Origin: Thamnidium elegans | Lineage: Eukaryota; Mucoromycota; Mucoromycetes; Mucorales; Mucoraceae | Direction of reading: 5' to 3' | Assembly (NCBI GenBank): GCA_025201345.1 | Contig: JAIXMG010000003.1 | Coordinates: 62,001-126,000 of the forward strand | Length of the DNA: 64,000 nucleotides | Shown: positions 11,595-22,729 of the stretch, one piece after another | How the letters are laid out: the number at the start of each line of letters is the position of its first letter | Position numbering within the stretch: position 1 is the first letter of the stretch | Translations under genes and position numbers: made by a program | Notes under the pieces: generated by a model | Database searches by the model: none | The model's input: only the letters and a program-made list of their open reading frames with translations | What the model was told of the DNA's origin: nothing

Positions 11595-12320
11595 ATGTCC
11601 AACATTAGCGTTATTTGCCGTCGTATGGTACCAGCTCGTATCAACTTTACACGATCAGTGTCAACACAATACGTTCCCGGTCAAAAGGGATACGCCCCTG
11701 GTTTCCAAGCCCCTGACGGAACTCGCGATACATTAAAAGAAAACCATAAACGTCGTCAACTTGGGTCACTTACGTCTCATTTATCCAGCACCAACATTAA
11801 ACCCACCGAAGTTACGACATCTGCCAAAAAGACTTTTCGTCAAGAACTCAAGGTCACACGTCACAAGTATGCACGTGAATTATTACAAAAACAAGCTCAA
11901 AAGGATTTAAAGTCTAGCGAGAAATTATTAGTTTCTCAACAACTTGCACAACAGACCAAAGAAAAGTTTGAGGTTTTGAGACAAGAACAAAAGGAACATG
12001 AGCAACAAGTAGTTGATATTTTATCCTTGGATCAAACACAAGAAGAAAAGACAAACGATAGAGATCAATTACGTCTTCAAAATCGTATCTTACATGAACA
12101 ACAAGAACGCAACACACGACGTAAACAGCTGTTGAAATTGTACGCTACTACAAATGATTTTGTGACACTTGATAATTTAGATGCTAAAGTAGATAGTGTT
12201 ATTAGTACTGAAGGTAGATCTTTCCATGAATCTTTAACAGAATTAATGAACAATACAAATTCCATTCAAACTGAAATTGAACAAAGAAAGTTACAATTAA
12301 AGCAAGTGATGGGTCTTTAG
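11595..12320 (+). CDS. PET123: Mitochondrial small ribosomal subunit protein mS26 (Pet123/MRPS26)
   Basis: A single exon encodes 241 residues; the ATG at 11595 follows a CT-rich leader. The N-terminus (residues 1-25) is rich in Arg and Ser and lacks acidic residues, fitting a mitochondrial targeting peptide. The middle is charged and coiled-coil-like. Near the end, LYATTNDFVTLDNLDAKVD matches the block that in animal mS26 reads roughly LQEE.KNFITRENLEARVE, which is the basis for naming it. mS26 is a structural protein of the mitochondrial small ribosomal subunit; yeast Pet123 is its counterpart. The longer upstream frame from 11421 is 5' leader. Confidence 0.8.
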   Translation: MSNISVICRRMVPARINFTRSVSTQYVPGQKGYAPGFQAPDGTRDTLKENHKRRQLGSLTSHLSSTNIKPTEVTTSAKKTFRQELKVTRHKYARELLQKQAQKDLKSSEKLLVSQQLAQQTKEKFEVLRQEQKEHEQQVVDILSLDQTQEEKTNDRDQLRLQNRILHEQQERNTRRKQLLKLYATTNDFVTLDNLDAKVDSVISTEGRSFHESLTELMNNTNSIQTEIEQRKLQLKQVMGL

Positions 12321-12890
12321 ATTTTTTTTTTTTTTGTTAGTAATAAAGCTTTATATATATAATATACATTTATATTTTTTGTGTGTGAATAGTTTGCGTA
12401 ACTCAGATGTCAACTGACACTTATTAATTCACGTTTTAAACTGACTTTTTTAGACTGTCAAACCCAAAATAAAAATAAAAAGATGACGATATATCATGCA
12501 AAGGGGGAGTGAGAGGGGAACCAAGTGAATGATATAATGACAGTTATTGATTCCCAAATGTGGTCATAGCGTATTAAAAAGGTCATCCCCTCCCCCCCTC
12601 TTTCTCTTTCTTTCTTTCCTTTGTGGCTTTTTTTAATACATAAAAAAGACACTCTTTCTCTCTCTTTCTCTCTCTCTCTCTCTCTTTTTCTTCCATCCAA
12701 TTGAAACTCATTTTCCCCGCTTGTCACTTTTATTTTTTTTATTTTTTCTTTAAATAAAAACTTGTTGCACCTCTCTTTCTCTCCTTTTTTTTTTCTCATC
12801 ATCATCATCATTATTCATCATCTTTCACATCTCGTACTTTCTTTTTATATTTCCTTTCATCTTTAAGCTATTTTTTTTTATATATATATA
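12321..12890. other. Intergenic with CT-rich leader of the homeobox gene
   Basis: The last 300 bp are strongly pyrimidine-rich, with a TC microsatellite near 12655-12690 and a CAT triplet run near 12797-12812. This looks like promoter plus 5' leader of the homeobox gene. An antisense open frame through it (12494-12811) is low in complexity and is not regarded as a gene. Confidence 0.5.
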
Positions 12891-13877
12891 ATGACAACAC
12901 AAACAACCGAAAAGCAGGTAAAGTCTTTTATTGCGTCTCTTTTTTTTTTTTTTAAAAAAAAAGGGGTGGTTTTAACAACTTTTTATTTTTTTATTTTTGA
13001 TAGAAGCTGCGCACTTTCAGCCCTGTCATACTATTCCATGATCATCAATATGTAAAAGCTGGTTCAGGTGACCTTCAGCATGTTCATATTCCCTATGGTG
13101 ACCCATCTTATGGACGTCACCTTGATTTACATAAAAAAAGAATACATGAAATGTTACAAACAAACGGTAAATATTGGTTAGATATCATTACTTGGACAAG
13201 AGGTACGCACATAAAAAAAAGCATTATGTCATTTAAAGTTAAATAAAACTAAAAAAAAAAAAACGTCTGTGCACAAAAATATTTTTTTTTTTTTTTGTTC
13301 TTTTTTTTTTCAAATAAAATAGATCACCCTGAACCGCTAGATCATTCACCTGTTCCTTCTCTTGTATCTTCACCAAGTCCACCTCACTATCATCAATTAC
13401 ATGAAGAAGCAAGGTTTACTAAACATATGGACACCAAAAAAGTAGTGAGCAGTAATAAACGCCGACGTGGGAATCTGCCAAAAGCCGTGACAGCCATACT
13501 TCGTGATTGGCTCTCACGACATAAAAAACACCCGTATCCAACCGAAGAAGAAAAGGCATCATTAGCAACCGAAACCAACTTGAACCTAAATCAAATCAGT
13601 AACTGGTTTATTAATGCAAGAAGAAGGATTTTACAGCCCATGTTGGAGCAAGAAGAAGAAGAAAAGAATGAATTGGATATTATTATGCCATATGATAATA
13701 GGCACCATTTAGGTAACCCACACACTAAATATTTTAATCTTGCCATTAATATTAACTTCTTTTTTCTCAGATGATGTTTATCATGATCGACGGCTTAGAA
13801 AGAGATCAGCTACTGATGTGTTAGCTCCAACAAAATACCCTCCTCAAAAAAGAATGACACATAATAGAAGAAGATAG
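12891..13877 (+). CDS. TALE-class homeobox transcription factor
   Basis: Four exons, 12891-12917, 13004-13202, 13323-13712 and 13771-13877, encode 240 residues. The homeodomain lies at about residues 120-182: a basic start [11 protein letters not shown], the three-residue loop extension typical of TALE proteins around [10 protein letters not shown], and recognition helix [17 protein letters not shown] factors bind short TGAC-type sites and control transcription in the nucleus. The first 75 residues hold a separate compact block ([17 protein letters not shown], then [11 protein letters not shown]) that I do not recognise. A basic tail follows the homeodomain. Orthology within the group (Cup9/Tos8, PKNOX, TGIF-like) cannot be settled by eye. 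The donor of exon 1 leaves only nine codons upstream. Confidence 0.88.
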
Positions 13878-14330
13878 TTTTTTTTATTATAATTTGTAAT
13901 TACTATTACTGTATTATTATTATCCCCCACTTCCTTCCTTCCTTTTTCCTTTACTACTACTACTACTACTATTTTTCTATCCTTGCCTGGTGCATTTTAT
14001 ACACTATATATATATATCTGACAAACCAAAAAAAAAAAAAAAAAAAAAAAAAAAAAGCAAAAAAAAAAAAATATTGACACACCCTACCCAAGCAAGTGAT
14101 TTTACCCCAATTCAACTTTTACTAAAAATATACTTTTTGCTTCTTTTTGCTTTGTAAGACCTTGTGCAGGATTACCTAAAGTAGCCATATGACTTTTTCT
14201 TTCTCTGTAAGTAAATGCTTATCACATCGAACTCATATATTTTTATTGTGTCAAAAAGAAAACACAAATTTAACACGTGCAATTATTTATATTTATAAAT
14301 CATATGTCATGGATATGCCATTTCTTTATT
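13878..14330. other. Convergent intergenic region with 29-nt A run
   Basis: This separates the 3' ends of the homeobox and Nudix genes. It has CTA triplet repeats near 13955-13972, a TA run and an uninterrupted A run at 14028-14056. No gene is seen. Confidence 0.5.
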
Positions 14331-15989
14331 TTAAAATGAATCTTCAACTACATGATGTTTACCTTGTCTTACTTGAGCATAATGATTAGAAGGTCTTTGA
14401 GGATACATTGTTCCTTGTGGTGGTTGTTGGGCATACATTGGTCTTTGTTGTTGTTGACCCGGTAAACCAGGTTGTTGAGGATATTGTCTAATTTGAGGAT
14501 TGGAACCTTGAGGAGGAAACAATGGTTGTCTTTGTTGCTGTTGTTGTTGTTGTTGGGGGTTATACATTGGTCTTTGTGGGCTATTAGAATAATTTGGATG
14601 TCCTTGTTGAGCAAATTGCGGTGGTCTTTGTTGATGGATAGGTCCTTGTTGGGAAGGTCTCATGAGAGGTGGTGACATGTGAGGTAAGGACTGCTGAATA
14701 TGATGAGCAGGAGGGGACTGATGAGGATAACGGAGCTGATGGTGAGGAGGAGGAGGTGACTGATGAGGTGATGATTGTTGAGGGTAAAGAGCTCTTTGTT
14801 GTTGCTGTTGAGGAGGAGGTGTTGATATATGGGTTTGTTGCAACTTTTGAACAATAGGTTCATATCTTTCTTCTACATTCGTATTCAACTTGGTAGGTGT
14901 AACATCAAGTTTACTTAAAGGTGAACCTAAAGGTGAATTGGAACTAAACAACATATCTTGCTCTTGCAATTCCGAAATCTCTCCCTTCTTTCCCTTCTTC
15001 TTCTTCTTTTTCTTTTCTTCGCCGTCTTCATTATCTGTATCAGATTCTTGTTGTAAAGCAGCTGTAGCTTCTTCAATGCGAGTTCTTCTTCTTTGTTGCT
15101 TTTGCTCATCAGTTAAAACAATGCCATTCTCATCAACATCACTTAATTCCGCTTCTTCAGCTTCCTTTAACTTTCTTTCCTTCTTTTCTCTCTTCTTTTC
15201 CTTTTTACGCTCCTTCTTTCGTCTCTTTTCTTCTGCATCTTCTTCTGAAGGCTCGTCATCGTCAGATACTGGCTTCTTCTTCTTTTTTTTTTCCTTCTTT
15301 TTTTCTGTAGTTTGTAAACTATCGCAATCAGGACGAGATAAAGGACTTAAACTTGACATGCTAAGTGCATCAAGAATATAAGAAGCTTTTACAACAAGTC
15401 TAGCTTCTTCATATGTAAACTATAATATTTTTTAGAAAAAAGTATTAGGAACGAATTACTTTTTTTTTTTTTTTTTTTTTTAACAACTTACCCAACGTCG
15501 TTCTCTTTTCTTTTGCTCTGGAAACTTTTTAGTAACTTCAATAATTTCCATTTCATAAATCCAGTGATGAGCTTTTGCAACTCCCTTGTTCTTTTCTGCA
15601 AATACACCAATATGTCTGGTAATAACTCCTTTAATACCTGCTTCTTCCCAAGTTTCTCTCATAGCTGCTTGTTGTTGAGTTTCGTCTTTTTCCCAACCAC
15701 CCTTAGGCTAATTTTTTACATGTTAGTCTATATATATATATATATACTTGTAATTGCCACTTACAATAACCCAGTTACCAGGATTACTTGAGGAAGTAAC
15801 CAACAAAAATCGTTTGTTTAAAGGATCAATAGGCAAACATCCTGCTACTTGACGAACATTATTTTCATCCACAACGTCTTGTGCATGTCCTTGTCTTGGT
15901 GTCATACTGTACACCATATCGGGTGGTAGCCGTTTACTTAAATCAGTTGCAGGAGTCTTTTCCTTCTTCTTCTTTTTAAAAAATGGCAT
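14331..15989 (-). CDS. Nudix hydrolase of the diphosphoinositol polyphosphate phosphohydrolase type with long low-complexity tail
   Basis: Three exons, 15989-15765, 15707-15492 and 15419-14331, encode 509 residues. The Nudix box spans residues 78-100 (starts GGWEKDE, ends REtWEEAGI), with the metal-binding Glu residues E93, E96 and E97 present. The sequence around it ([20 protein letters not shown]) is typical of Aps1/Ddp1/DIPP enzymes, which remove beta-phosphate from inositol pyrophosphates and cleave diadenosine polyphosphates. Such proteins usually have about 150-200 residues. Here the third exon adds about 320: a Lys/Glu-rich block with runs of KKKKK and SDD/EED acidic sites (about 165-275), then a Gln/Pro-rich prion-like tail (about 320-500). 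The extra region follows the Nudix fold in one uninterrupted exon with no stop, so it belongs to the protein. Confidence 0.87.
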
Positions 15990-17314
15990 AATGTTATTAT
16001 TAAAAAAGGGAAAAGAGAAGAAAAGAAAAAAGTTTTTTTTTGTTTTTTTTGGGTAAAAAGAGACGAAAACGGAGTTTATAATTATATTTAGAAGAAGGAG
16101 AACATTAAACTGTTACCATGGCAGGGCGTTCTTATAAAAAAAAGAGGGAGAAAAAAAAAATTAAACGGCCAAGAAGAATGCTATAATGTAGTTTAAACCA
16201 AGCACTCTTTTTGTTTTGCAATTGTATAATGGCTTACGTCAAAAAAAAAAAGCTATATACTCTTTTTTTGACGTAAAAACAAACACGAACTAATAATAAC
16301 TTTGCTCGAGGTAAAAATAGTGTCCGAAATAAAACCAATATGCTTTACATAATTCATTTAATGCACAACATTACTCTTTATACGCATTCTTTTTATACTA
16401 AACATGGTATTTCGTTTTGATATTAGTACGTACATTATAAGGCTTTTTTTTCTCACTCTTTTTACTTGGGGCAACCACCATCTTCATGCAAGTTCATACA
16501 TATATTCTGCGTTTAAAAAAAAAAAAAGTTTAATTATATGTATATTTAGCCCAGACTAAAAAACCGGCATTCGCCTAAATAAAAAGAGCTTGTTTCGCCC
16601 TGTTAGACATCCAAAAAAAGAAGGTATTTTCAGTAGGTACTCTGTTAAAAACTTAGTATCATATTATTAAAACGTATCATACTTTGCATGAAACAATAAC
16701 ATTCTCTTTTAGACTAAACTTATTCATTTTTATAAAGAAATGGATTTAGGTATGTAAAACTACATATTATTAAATGAGTGAGAAAAAAAAAACTATTTTA
16801 TTTTTCATGGCTGATACGTCAATGCCTAAAATAATTGCTTTATTGATCACACTTCCTCACTTCCAAAAAAAAAAATCTACGTCTCTTAAAAAAAATGTTT
16901 ATCGATTACATTAGTATATCTGCTTATACATCCAGCAATAAAAATGCTGCACAAGCATTTTTTACTTATGCTTATTCCAAGTAACAATATAATTAAGAAA
17001 ACAGAGAGGGGCAATCCGCTAGTATTGACGTGAATACGTATGTATTTCTTTTAAAATATATTTGTCTTTTTTATAATACATATTACATCTTTTATATTTA
17101 TTCTTTTGTTTCATTAGCAAATCTATTTTCTCAAGACAGGGTGATATTGAAACAAATGTACATACAACACTTTTATTAAAAAAGTTCACCCATAATAGCA
17201 ACCCCAACATAGTTGCTATTCCAAGCTGCCACTGCGGGAAAAATATTGTAAAATATTGAAAATCTAACATAACGGAATTATAATGAATTACAACGATATT
17301 ACATGCTCTAAAGT
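15990..17314. other. Intergenic without recognised gene
   Basis: About 1.3 kb of A+T-rich DNA upstream of the Nudix gene. The open frame at 17019-17321 (minus) has no family resemblance and unconvincing composition. Many isolated A and T runs of 8-13 nt occur. Nothing else is seen. Confidence 0.4.
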
Positions 17315-17802
17315 TTAGCATCTTTGGTTTAAATACTGGACATTGTCATCGTTGTTCTTTTTACCAGCATAAATCATAGTACAACCGTTGGGACATGTTT
17401 CATAAAATTTAGGCTTTAAAGTTGATAGTTTCCTGGAGATTAAAGTGTTGGTTCTGTGGAGACTTGGAAGTTTAAGATGTCTATTCGTTATAGTATTTGT
17501 TAATATTTTATAATTAAATCAACTTTTTAACAAGAATAAAAGGGTTCATTTCTTTATCTTGGCCAGCGTTTTCAAGATATTTGCTCATCCGATTTACAAT
17601 ATCTTCTTTCGCAGTCTCTGAAACATTCTTATCTTCAGAGGAAAAATTGGAAATGATGAACAATGTCTTGTTGTATGTTGTAGAAGAAAGGGATGATATT
17701 GGTTTCATAGCCCAATGCACCAACTTGTGGCCAATTGAGTTCCTTCTCCAGCCAAAATGGAGCACTTTGAGCAGCTATGCTCGTAAAACTAGGTAAACCT
17801 AA
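17315..17802 (-). pseudogene. Degenerate coding relic, possibly transposon-derived
   Basis: Two or three open segments on the minus strand follow one another in different frames. The first (from about 17802) reads SIAAQSAPFWLEKELNWP and is interrupted. The second (17765-17514) continues with FSSEDKNVSETAKEDIVN. The third (about 17500-17315) contains FYETCPNGCTMIYAG and then a stop. An AG acceptor-like site precedes the first segment. The amino-acid composition looks like real protein, but the frame changes suggest a broken gene. The CPNGC pair resembles the Cys motifs of some Mucorales transposon proteins; this is only an impression. Confidence 0.3.
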
Positions 17803-18126
17803 AAGAACAATGTAATTTTATTTTGTTTTTAAGGGATATCGAACAGCTTCGAGCAACTGTACGACGAAACGAACAAAGGGGTGGAGAGTAATAGGATATA
17901 TATTTGCTCTTATAATATTTTAATAAAGTTTCAATCTATAATGCCCATAAATATAATAACTTCTCATGCTATTTTCAGTTCCATATTTATTTCGTTGGAA
18001 TCAGTTATATCATGAAATCCATGCGATTTTGCGCCGATTGCACCATTTTCATGTGACCATCAATTCTAATAATTTCGCACCAATTTTTTAAAAAAGACAA
18101 CATCTCTCTTTTACCGTTCGAAAATA
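17803..18126. other. SAC3 upstream region
   Basis: About 320 bp before the SAC3 start codon. No clear TATA element or other gene is seen. It should hold the SAC3 promoter. Confidence 0.4.
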
Positions 18127-21100
18127 ATGGAAGGTAACGTATTCAACAGGAATGCCGGATTAGGAGCATTCAACTCTGCATTTGCTTCCAAAAGTCCACA
18201 ACCATTCAATCAACCATTTAACGAGCCAGGATCAATAAAAACATCCAGTCAAAATCAACAACGCGGTGGGTTTAATGCCTTCGACAGAGCTATAGGTCAA
18301 ACTTCAAATAAATCATTAAACTTCAATCAAGGTAGATTCAATAAACCTGTTGTCAATAACCCAATTGCCGACAATTCATTTGATAATGCTATTGCTGAAC
18401 CTTCTTATACACGTCATGCCAGCTCTTTTCAAACACCAACAAATCAACACCAGAGTCCCTTTCCGCGAAAACCAAAGATTGTTTTTGGAAAAAGAGCCAA
18501 GTTACCAGATGACGAATGTGTTGTATCTGGACATAACAGTCCATTTAATGCAGCCAAAAAGAACGATATTCCGTTCTGGAATCCTAAACCTGTCAATAAT
18601 AGTTTATTAGATCAAGCAATTGAAAACGACTTTAATCAACCACCTGTAAACAGTTTCAATCAACCACCTGTAAACAGTTTCAATCAACCACCTGTAAACA
18701 ATTTCAATCAACCACCTATAAACAGTTTCAATCAACCACCTATAAACAGTTTCAATCAACCACCTGTAAACATCTTTAACCAACCACCCACCCACAGCTT
18801 TAACCAGCCACCTTCTAACAGTTTTAAGCAGCCTGCACCAAATAATTTCGGCCAAAATCCTTTTGGTCAAGTACCCACCACTAAACACGTTAGTCCATTT
18901 TCAAAAACTTCCAACACACAAAGTAATCGTCCCAGTCCATTTGATCAATCTATTGCCGGCGCCCATAAACCGGTATTCAATTCGACTGAGGTCAGACCGG
19001 CTCTCAGTAAAACACCAAGTGTTATATATCCGAAACAAAGGATTAGAAGATTATCAGCACCTTATGAACGACCCGCTAAAGCCCCAGTCAATAAACGTCT
19101 CGGTAAAGCAGTCGAGGATAATCAACCTATTCCAGCTCGAGTTCTACCTAAAGCAAAAGAACCAGTTACGAAACCACCAGTATTAAAATCAGCACCTACG
19201 CAACCACCTTTGATGCCTAATAAAACTACGGCTTCGTTATTTTTGGCAAACGATCCTGGTAGAAGTACACCTGAAAAACGTGCCCAACGATTCGGTGCGT
19301 ATCAAGTGTTATACCAAGAGTTTAAAGAAAGACGCGTAATTGAAAGAAAACAAGCAATTCGAGATGGATTAATTCCAAATCCTGATGAACAAACTAGTTT
19401 GGAAGATGCTATTGATTTTAGAGGTTCTTGTATATTGAAATGTCCTGAATTTGAAATGTTGGAAAGAGATATGCAAAATGATTTGGATGATTTGGAAAAG
19501 GATGCTGAAGGAAATATTGATCCTGATAAAGCCGTTAAAAAGTATAGAAGATCTGCTGCTGGTGGTGAACAACCTTTACCTTCTGATGTTCGTACACCTG
19601 CTGCTTTAAATGTAAGTCTTTCTTACTTTCTTATATATGATCAAAAGCTTAACTTTTTTTTTTCTTTTTTTTTTTTTTTTGTAGAAAACATTGGATTATT
19701 TAGTAGATAACATTTTAGCTAATAACTCCATTGACAAATGCCATAAATTTGTTCGTGATCGTACTAGATCTATTCGTCAAGATTTTACACTTCAAAACAT
19801 TCGTGATTTAGATGCTGTAGCTACTCATGAAAGGATTGCTAGATTCCATATTCTTAGTTTACATGAAATGTGTGAATACGATGAAGGCACCTTTAGTTTA
19901 CCACAAGAAATGGAACAACTTCATAAAAGTAAATATACATTTCTGTTTTTGTTTTGGAATCACAATACTTATACTTTCTTGTAGCTTTGATTAGTTTAAT
20001 GGAATTTTACGATGATCTTCGTGATAGAGGTATTGAAACAGAAAATGAAGCCGAATTCCGTGCGTATCATATTATCAGTCAAATCAAAGATGAAGATATT
20101 GCTCAAAGATCTATGCGACTTCCCGTTTATATCTTTAAAAGCCAATATATAACTCGTGCATTAAAATTTCGAGCATTATCACAACGTAACAATGAAATCT
20201 TGGAAAGTTCTTCTCGACGTAATAAGCCAGAAAACATTGAAGCATGTCAAAATTTTTATTCGTACTTTTTCAAGTTGATTGCAGATCCTGGTACATCCTT
20301 TTTAATGGCTTGTTTGCTAGAAACTCATTTCTCCGAGGTTAGAAAAGGTGCTTTAAAAGCTATGAATGCTTCTTATATGATGAAGGCTGGTGGTGTTCAA
20401 GCTGAACATGTACGACAAGTGTTGGCCTACGATACTATTAAACAACTATTTAAAGAGGCTATGCTTTATGGTATTGTTATTGATAACTCGTTAGGTGAAC
20501 CAACACTCTCATTTGGTCAAAAACATTATTCTAAAAAATTACTTGTCTTTAAAGGTAAGAAGATGTAATTGCTTTGTGTTAAAAAAAAAAGATCAACGTA
20601 CCAATATTTTTTTTATAAAAAAAATAGAACCATTATCAAACCCATCACAAAGAAAATCATTCCTTTTGGTCGAACCAAAGAAAGCTGGTCGTACTTTCCG
20701 TGACATTGTTAATGGAATTAACCCACATGTAACTCCACTTCCCAATCAAAACGTATTTGCTACACAAGTCAATCCTCTCAACCCTCAAGCAATTGTGAAC
20801 GAAAATGCGACACCCGTATTAAACTATAAACTTTCAGAACTTACTGGTCCAGACGACCAACAAAAGGAAAAAGAAAAGCAGTATGCCGAGATTAAAAACC
20901 AAGCAGCACTTGCAAACGAGTTGGCCGAGCAAGAAAGAAAGAAGCTTGAGTTACTTATGGAAAAAAATAAACAACTAAAGCATGTTCGTCTAGAAGCTTT
21001 ACGAGCTGAAGCCGAATCGAGAAAAAAGGAACAATTGATAAAAGAAGAGATTATGCGTAAAGAAGAGATGGAAAAAGAAAGAGATCGCGAAGCACAAAGA

Positions 21101-22323
21101 CAAGTAGCATTACTTAAAGAGCAACGTGAAAAGCTGATGGCTTGTATGCGTATGAAAGCAATTCGATCTCAAGCCTGTCAAAGATTATTCAATCAGATAA
21201 TATCTCAAGTTGTAAAAGAAGAATCTCGAGTAATTACAATCAAAAATGTCAGGAAGAGAAGATCTGCAAAGAAGATCGGCGTACCATGGCTTAAACGTGC
21301 TAGAAATAAGATTGCTAAACGTGAATCTCTAGCTGAAAAGGTCAAGCAAAGATGGCATTTCAACAAGTTTATGGTCACACATAACCCGTATATTCCCAGT
21401 GATGATACTATCTATAAAGCTATACCAGTACATGCAACTCCTAAAGGTATTCATGAAAGGACTACCCAAAGTATTCAGGCCGAGAAAATTGCATTAGAAG
21501 AAGTTGATCCTGTAAGTTTTTTTTTTTCACTTTGTTTATTATTAAAAACTGACATTATAATCTTAGATTACAAGCGAATCTTCCATTTGGGAAGCAGAAG
21601 ATTTCTCTAAAAACATATACCCACGCATTAGAGAAAATATGATGGAAAAGGATGAGCTAGAGGGCTCAAAGCGTACATGGCGACTTTTAATCAATGCTCC
21701 TGATACTGTATCTGATTCTGCTCTTTGGTTCCGTAGAAAGTTTAATTTAGATGATTTATTTTTCAGAAATGATGCACTCTATCAAGCCTTTGATATAAAG
21801 CTTCATTTAAGTACACCAGATACACAAGTGGCATGTGATCATGCTTTTCAAACTGGTGCTATCATCTTCTCATTACCTGAATCCAAAAACGATAAAACTC
21901 CCATTGAAAGGTAAATTACGACAAGATATAAAATAGTAGGGTTGCTAATGCCTTTTTTTTTTTATGTATACATAGCTTAAAGTATTGGAGCAATAACAAG
22001 AAAAGGCTAGATAAGTTAGTTCAGGACTTACATCAATATAATCCTGGTTTGAAAGTTCCTATCTTATTCACATACTTTCCCGATTCTTCTTTAACGGAAT
22101 CTACTATAGAAAAGGTACTATACCAAAAAAAAAAAAAAAAAAAAGAAAACAAAATAGAGAAAATAAATACTAATCTTTTATATAGATCCCAAAATTCCTT
22201 GGACTTGAAACAAACCAACTTGTTAGCGATTATCACGTCTTGGTAATGAACCCTTTAACTATTTCAAAAAGAATCAACGAGGAAGTAAACTGGCTTTCTA
22301 GAAGCTTTGCTATAAGTAAATAA
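18127..22323 (+). CDS. SAC3: Sac3/GANP family nuclear mRNA export protein (TREX-2 scaffold)
   Basis: Seven exons, 18127-19611, 19685-19928, 19985-20554, 20628-21511, 21567-21910, 21976-22114 and 22186-22323, encode 1267 residues. The N-terminal 370 residues are Asn/Gln/Pro/Phe-rich and contain eight FNQPPVNS-type repeats, resembling FG-nucleoporin sequence. The Sac3/GANP helical and winged-helix domain lies at about 390-745 (RFGAYQVLYQEFKERR, RTRSIRQDFTLQN, FRAYHIISQIKDEDI, AYDTIKQLFKEAMLYG). A charged coiled coil follows (about 850-960), expected to carry the binding sites for Cdc31 and Sus1, then a C-terminal region ending NWLSRSFAISK. Sac3 is the scaffold of TREX-2, which ties transcribed genes and mRNA export to the nuclear pore. 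It converges on the copper ATPase gene. Confidence 0.93.
18631..18822 (+). repeat. Coding 24-bp tandem repeat in SAC3
   Basis: Eight units of 24 bp encode FNQPPVNS with small variations (NNF, INS, NIF, THS, SNS). The first six units are nearly identical in DNA and the last two have drifted. The array lies inside the SAC3 frame and changes length by whole codons, so it can expand without breaking the gene. Confidence 0.9.
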
Positions 22324-22643
22324 TGTTCTCCGCATATACACTCTCTCTCTTTATCTTTTTTAATAACGTTTATTTGAAAATAAAAATTTATAAAACAAAT
22401 AAAATTAGACTTTCTTACAGTCTCTTCTAATGTATCGTATTAACACCATTTGAAACTATTTTAATATTAAGTGTATCGTGTAAACTAAGCGAGTAGAGCT
22501 CATGGACAAGCTGCCACATTTTTTTTTCTTATTTTTACACAGCCTGAAAAAATAGAAGCATTCCATCCTCAAATAGAGCCTCTACTGTATAAATATGAAT
22601 GTGTAAAATAACAATAATAGCCTCCCCTATTCATAATTATAAT

Positions 22644-22704
<61 letters not shown>

Positions 22705-22729
22705 TATATAAATAGTTTATTCAAAAAAG
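22324..22729. other. Convergent intergenic region with a 54-nt A run
   Basis: This lies between the 3' ends of SAC3 and the copper ATPase gene. It ends in an uninterrupted A run at 22649-22702, which is a T run on the coding strand about 27 nt downstream of the ATPase stop codon. No gene is seen. Confidence 0.6.
22649..22702. repeat. 54-nt homopolymer A run
   Basis: Uninterrupted A residues. This is the longest homopolymer in the window; the exact length may be affected by sequencing. Confidence 0.8.

Noticed and set aside
12494..12811. Minus-strand Lys/Glu/Arg-rich frame
   Set aside because: It is the antisense reading of the CT-rich leader of the homeobox gene.
14890..15381. Plus-strand frame rich in Ser and Phe
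   Set aside because: It is antisense to the Lys/Glu-rich part of the Nudix gene and has no independent support.
17019..17321. Minus-strand frame of 100 codons
   Set aside because: Composition is dominated by A/T-rich codons, with no motif and no credible promoter or splice partner. It overlaps the end of a better-looking relic by a few bases.
18631..18822. Tandem 24-bp repeats that could suggest a CRISPR-like array
   Set aside because: There are no spacers, the repeats are contiguous and in frame within SAC3, and the genome is eukaryotic.
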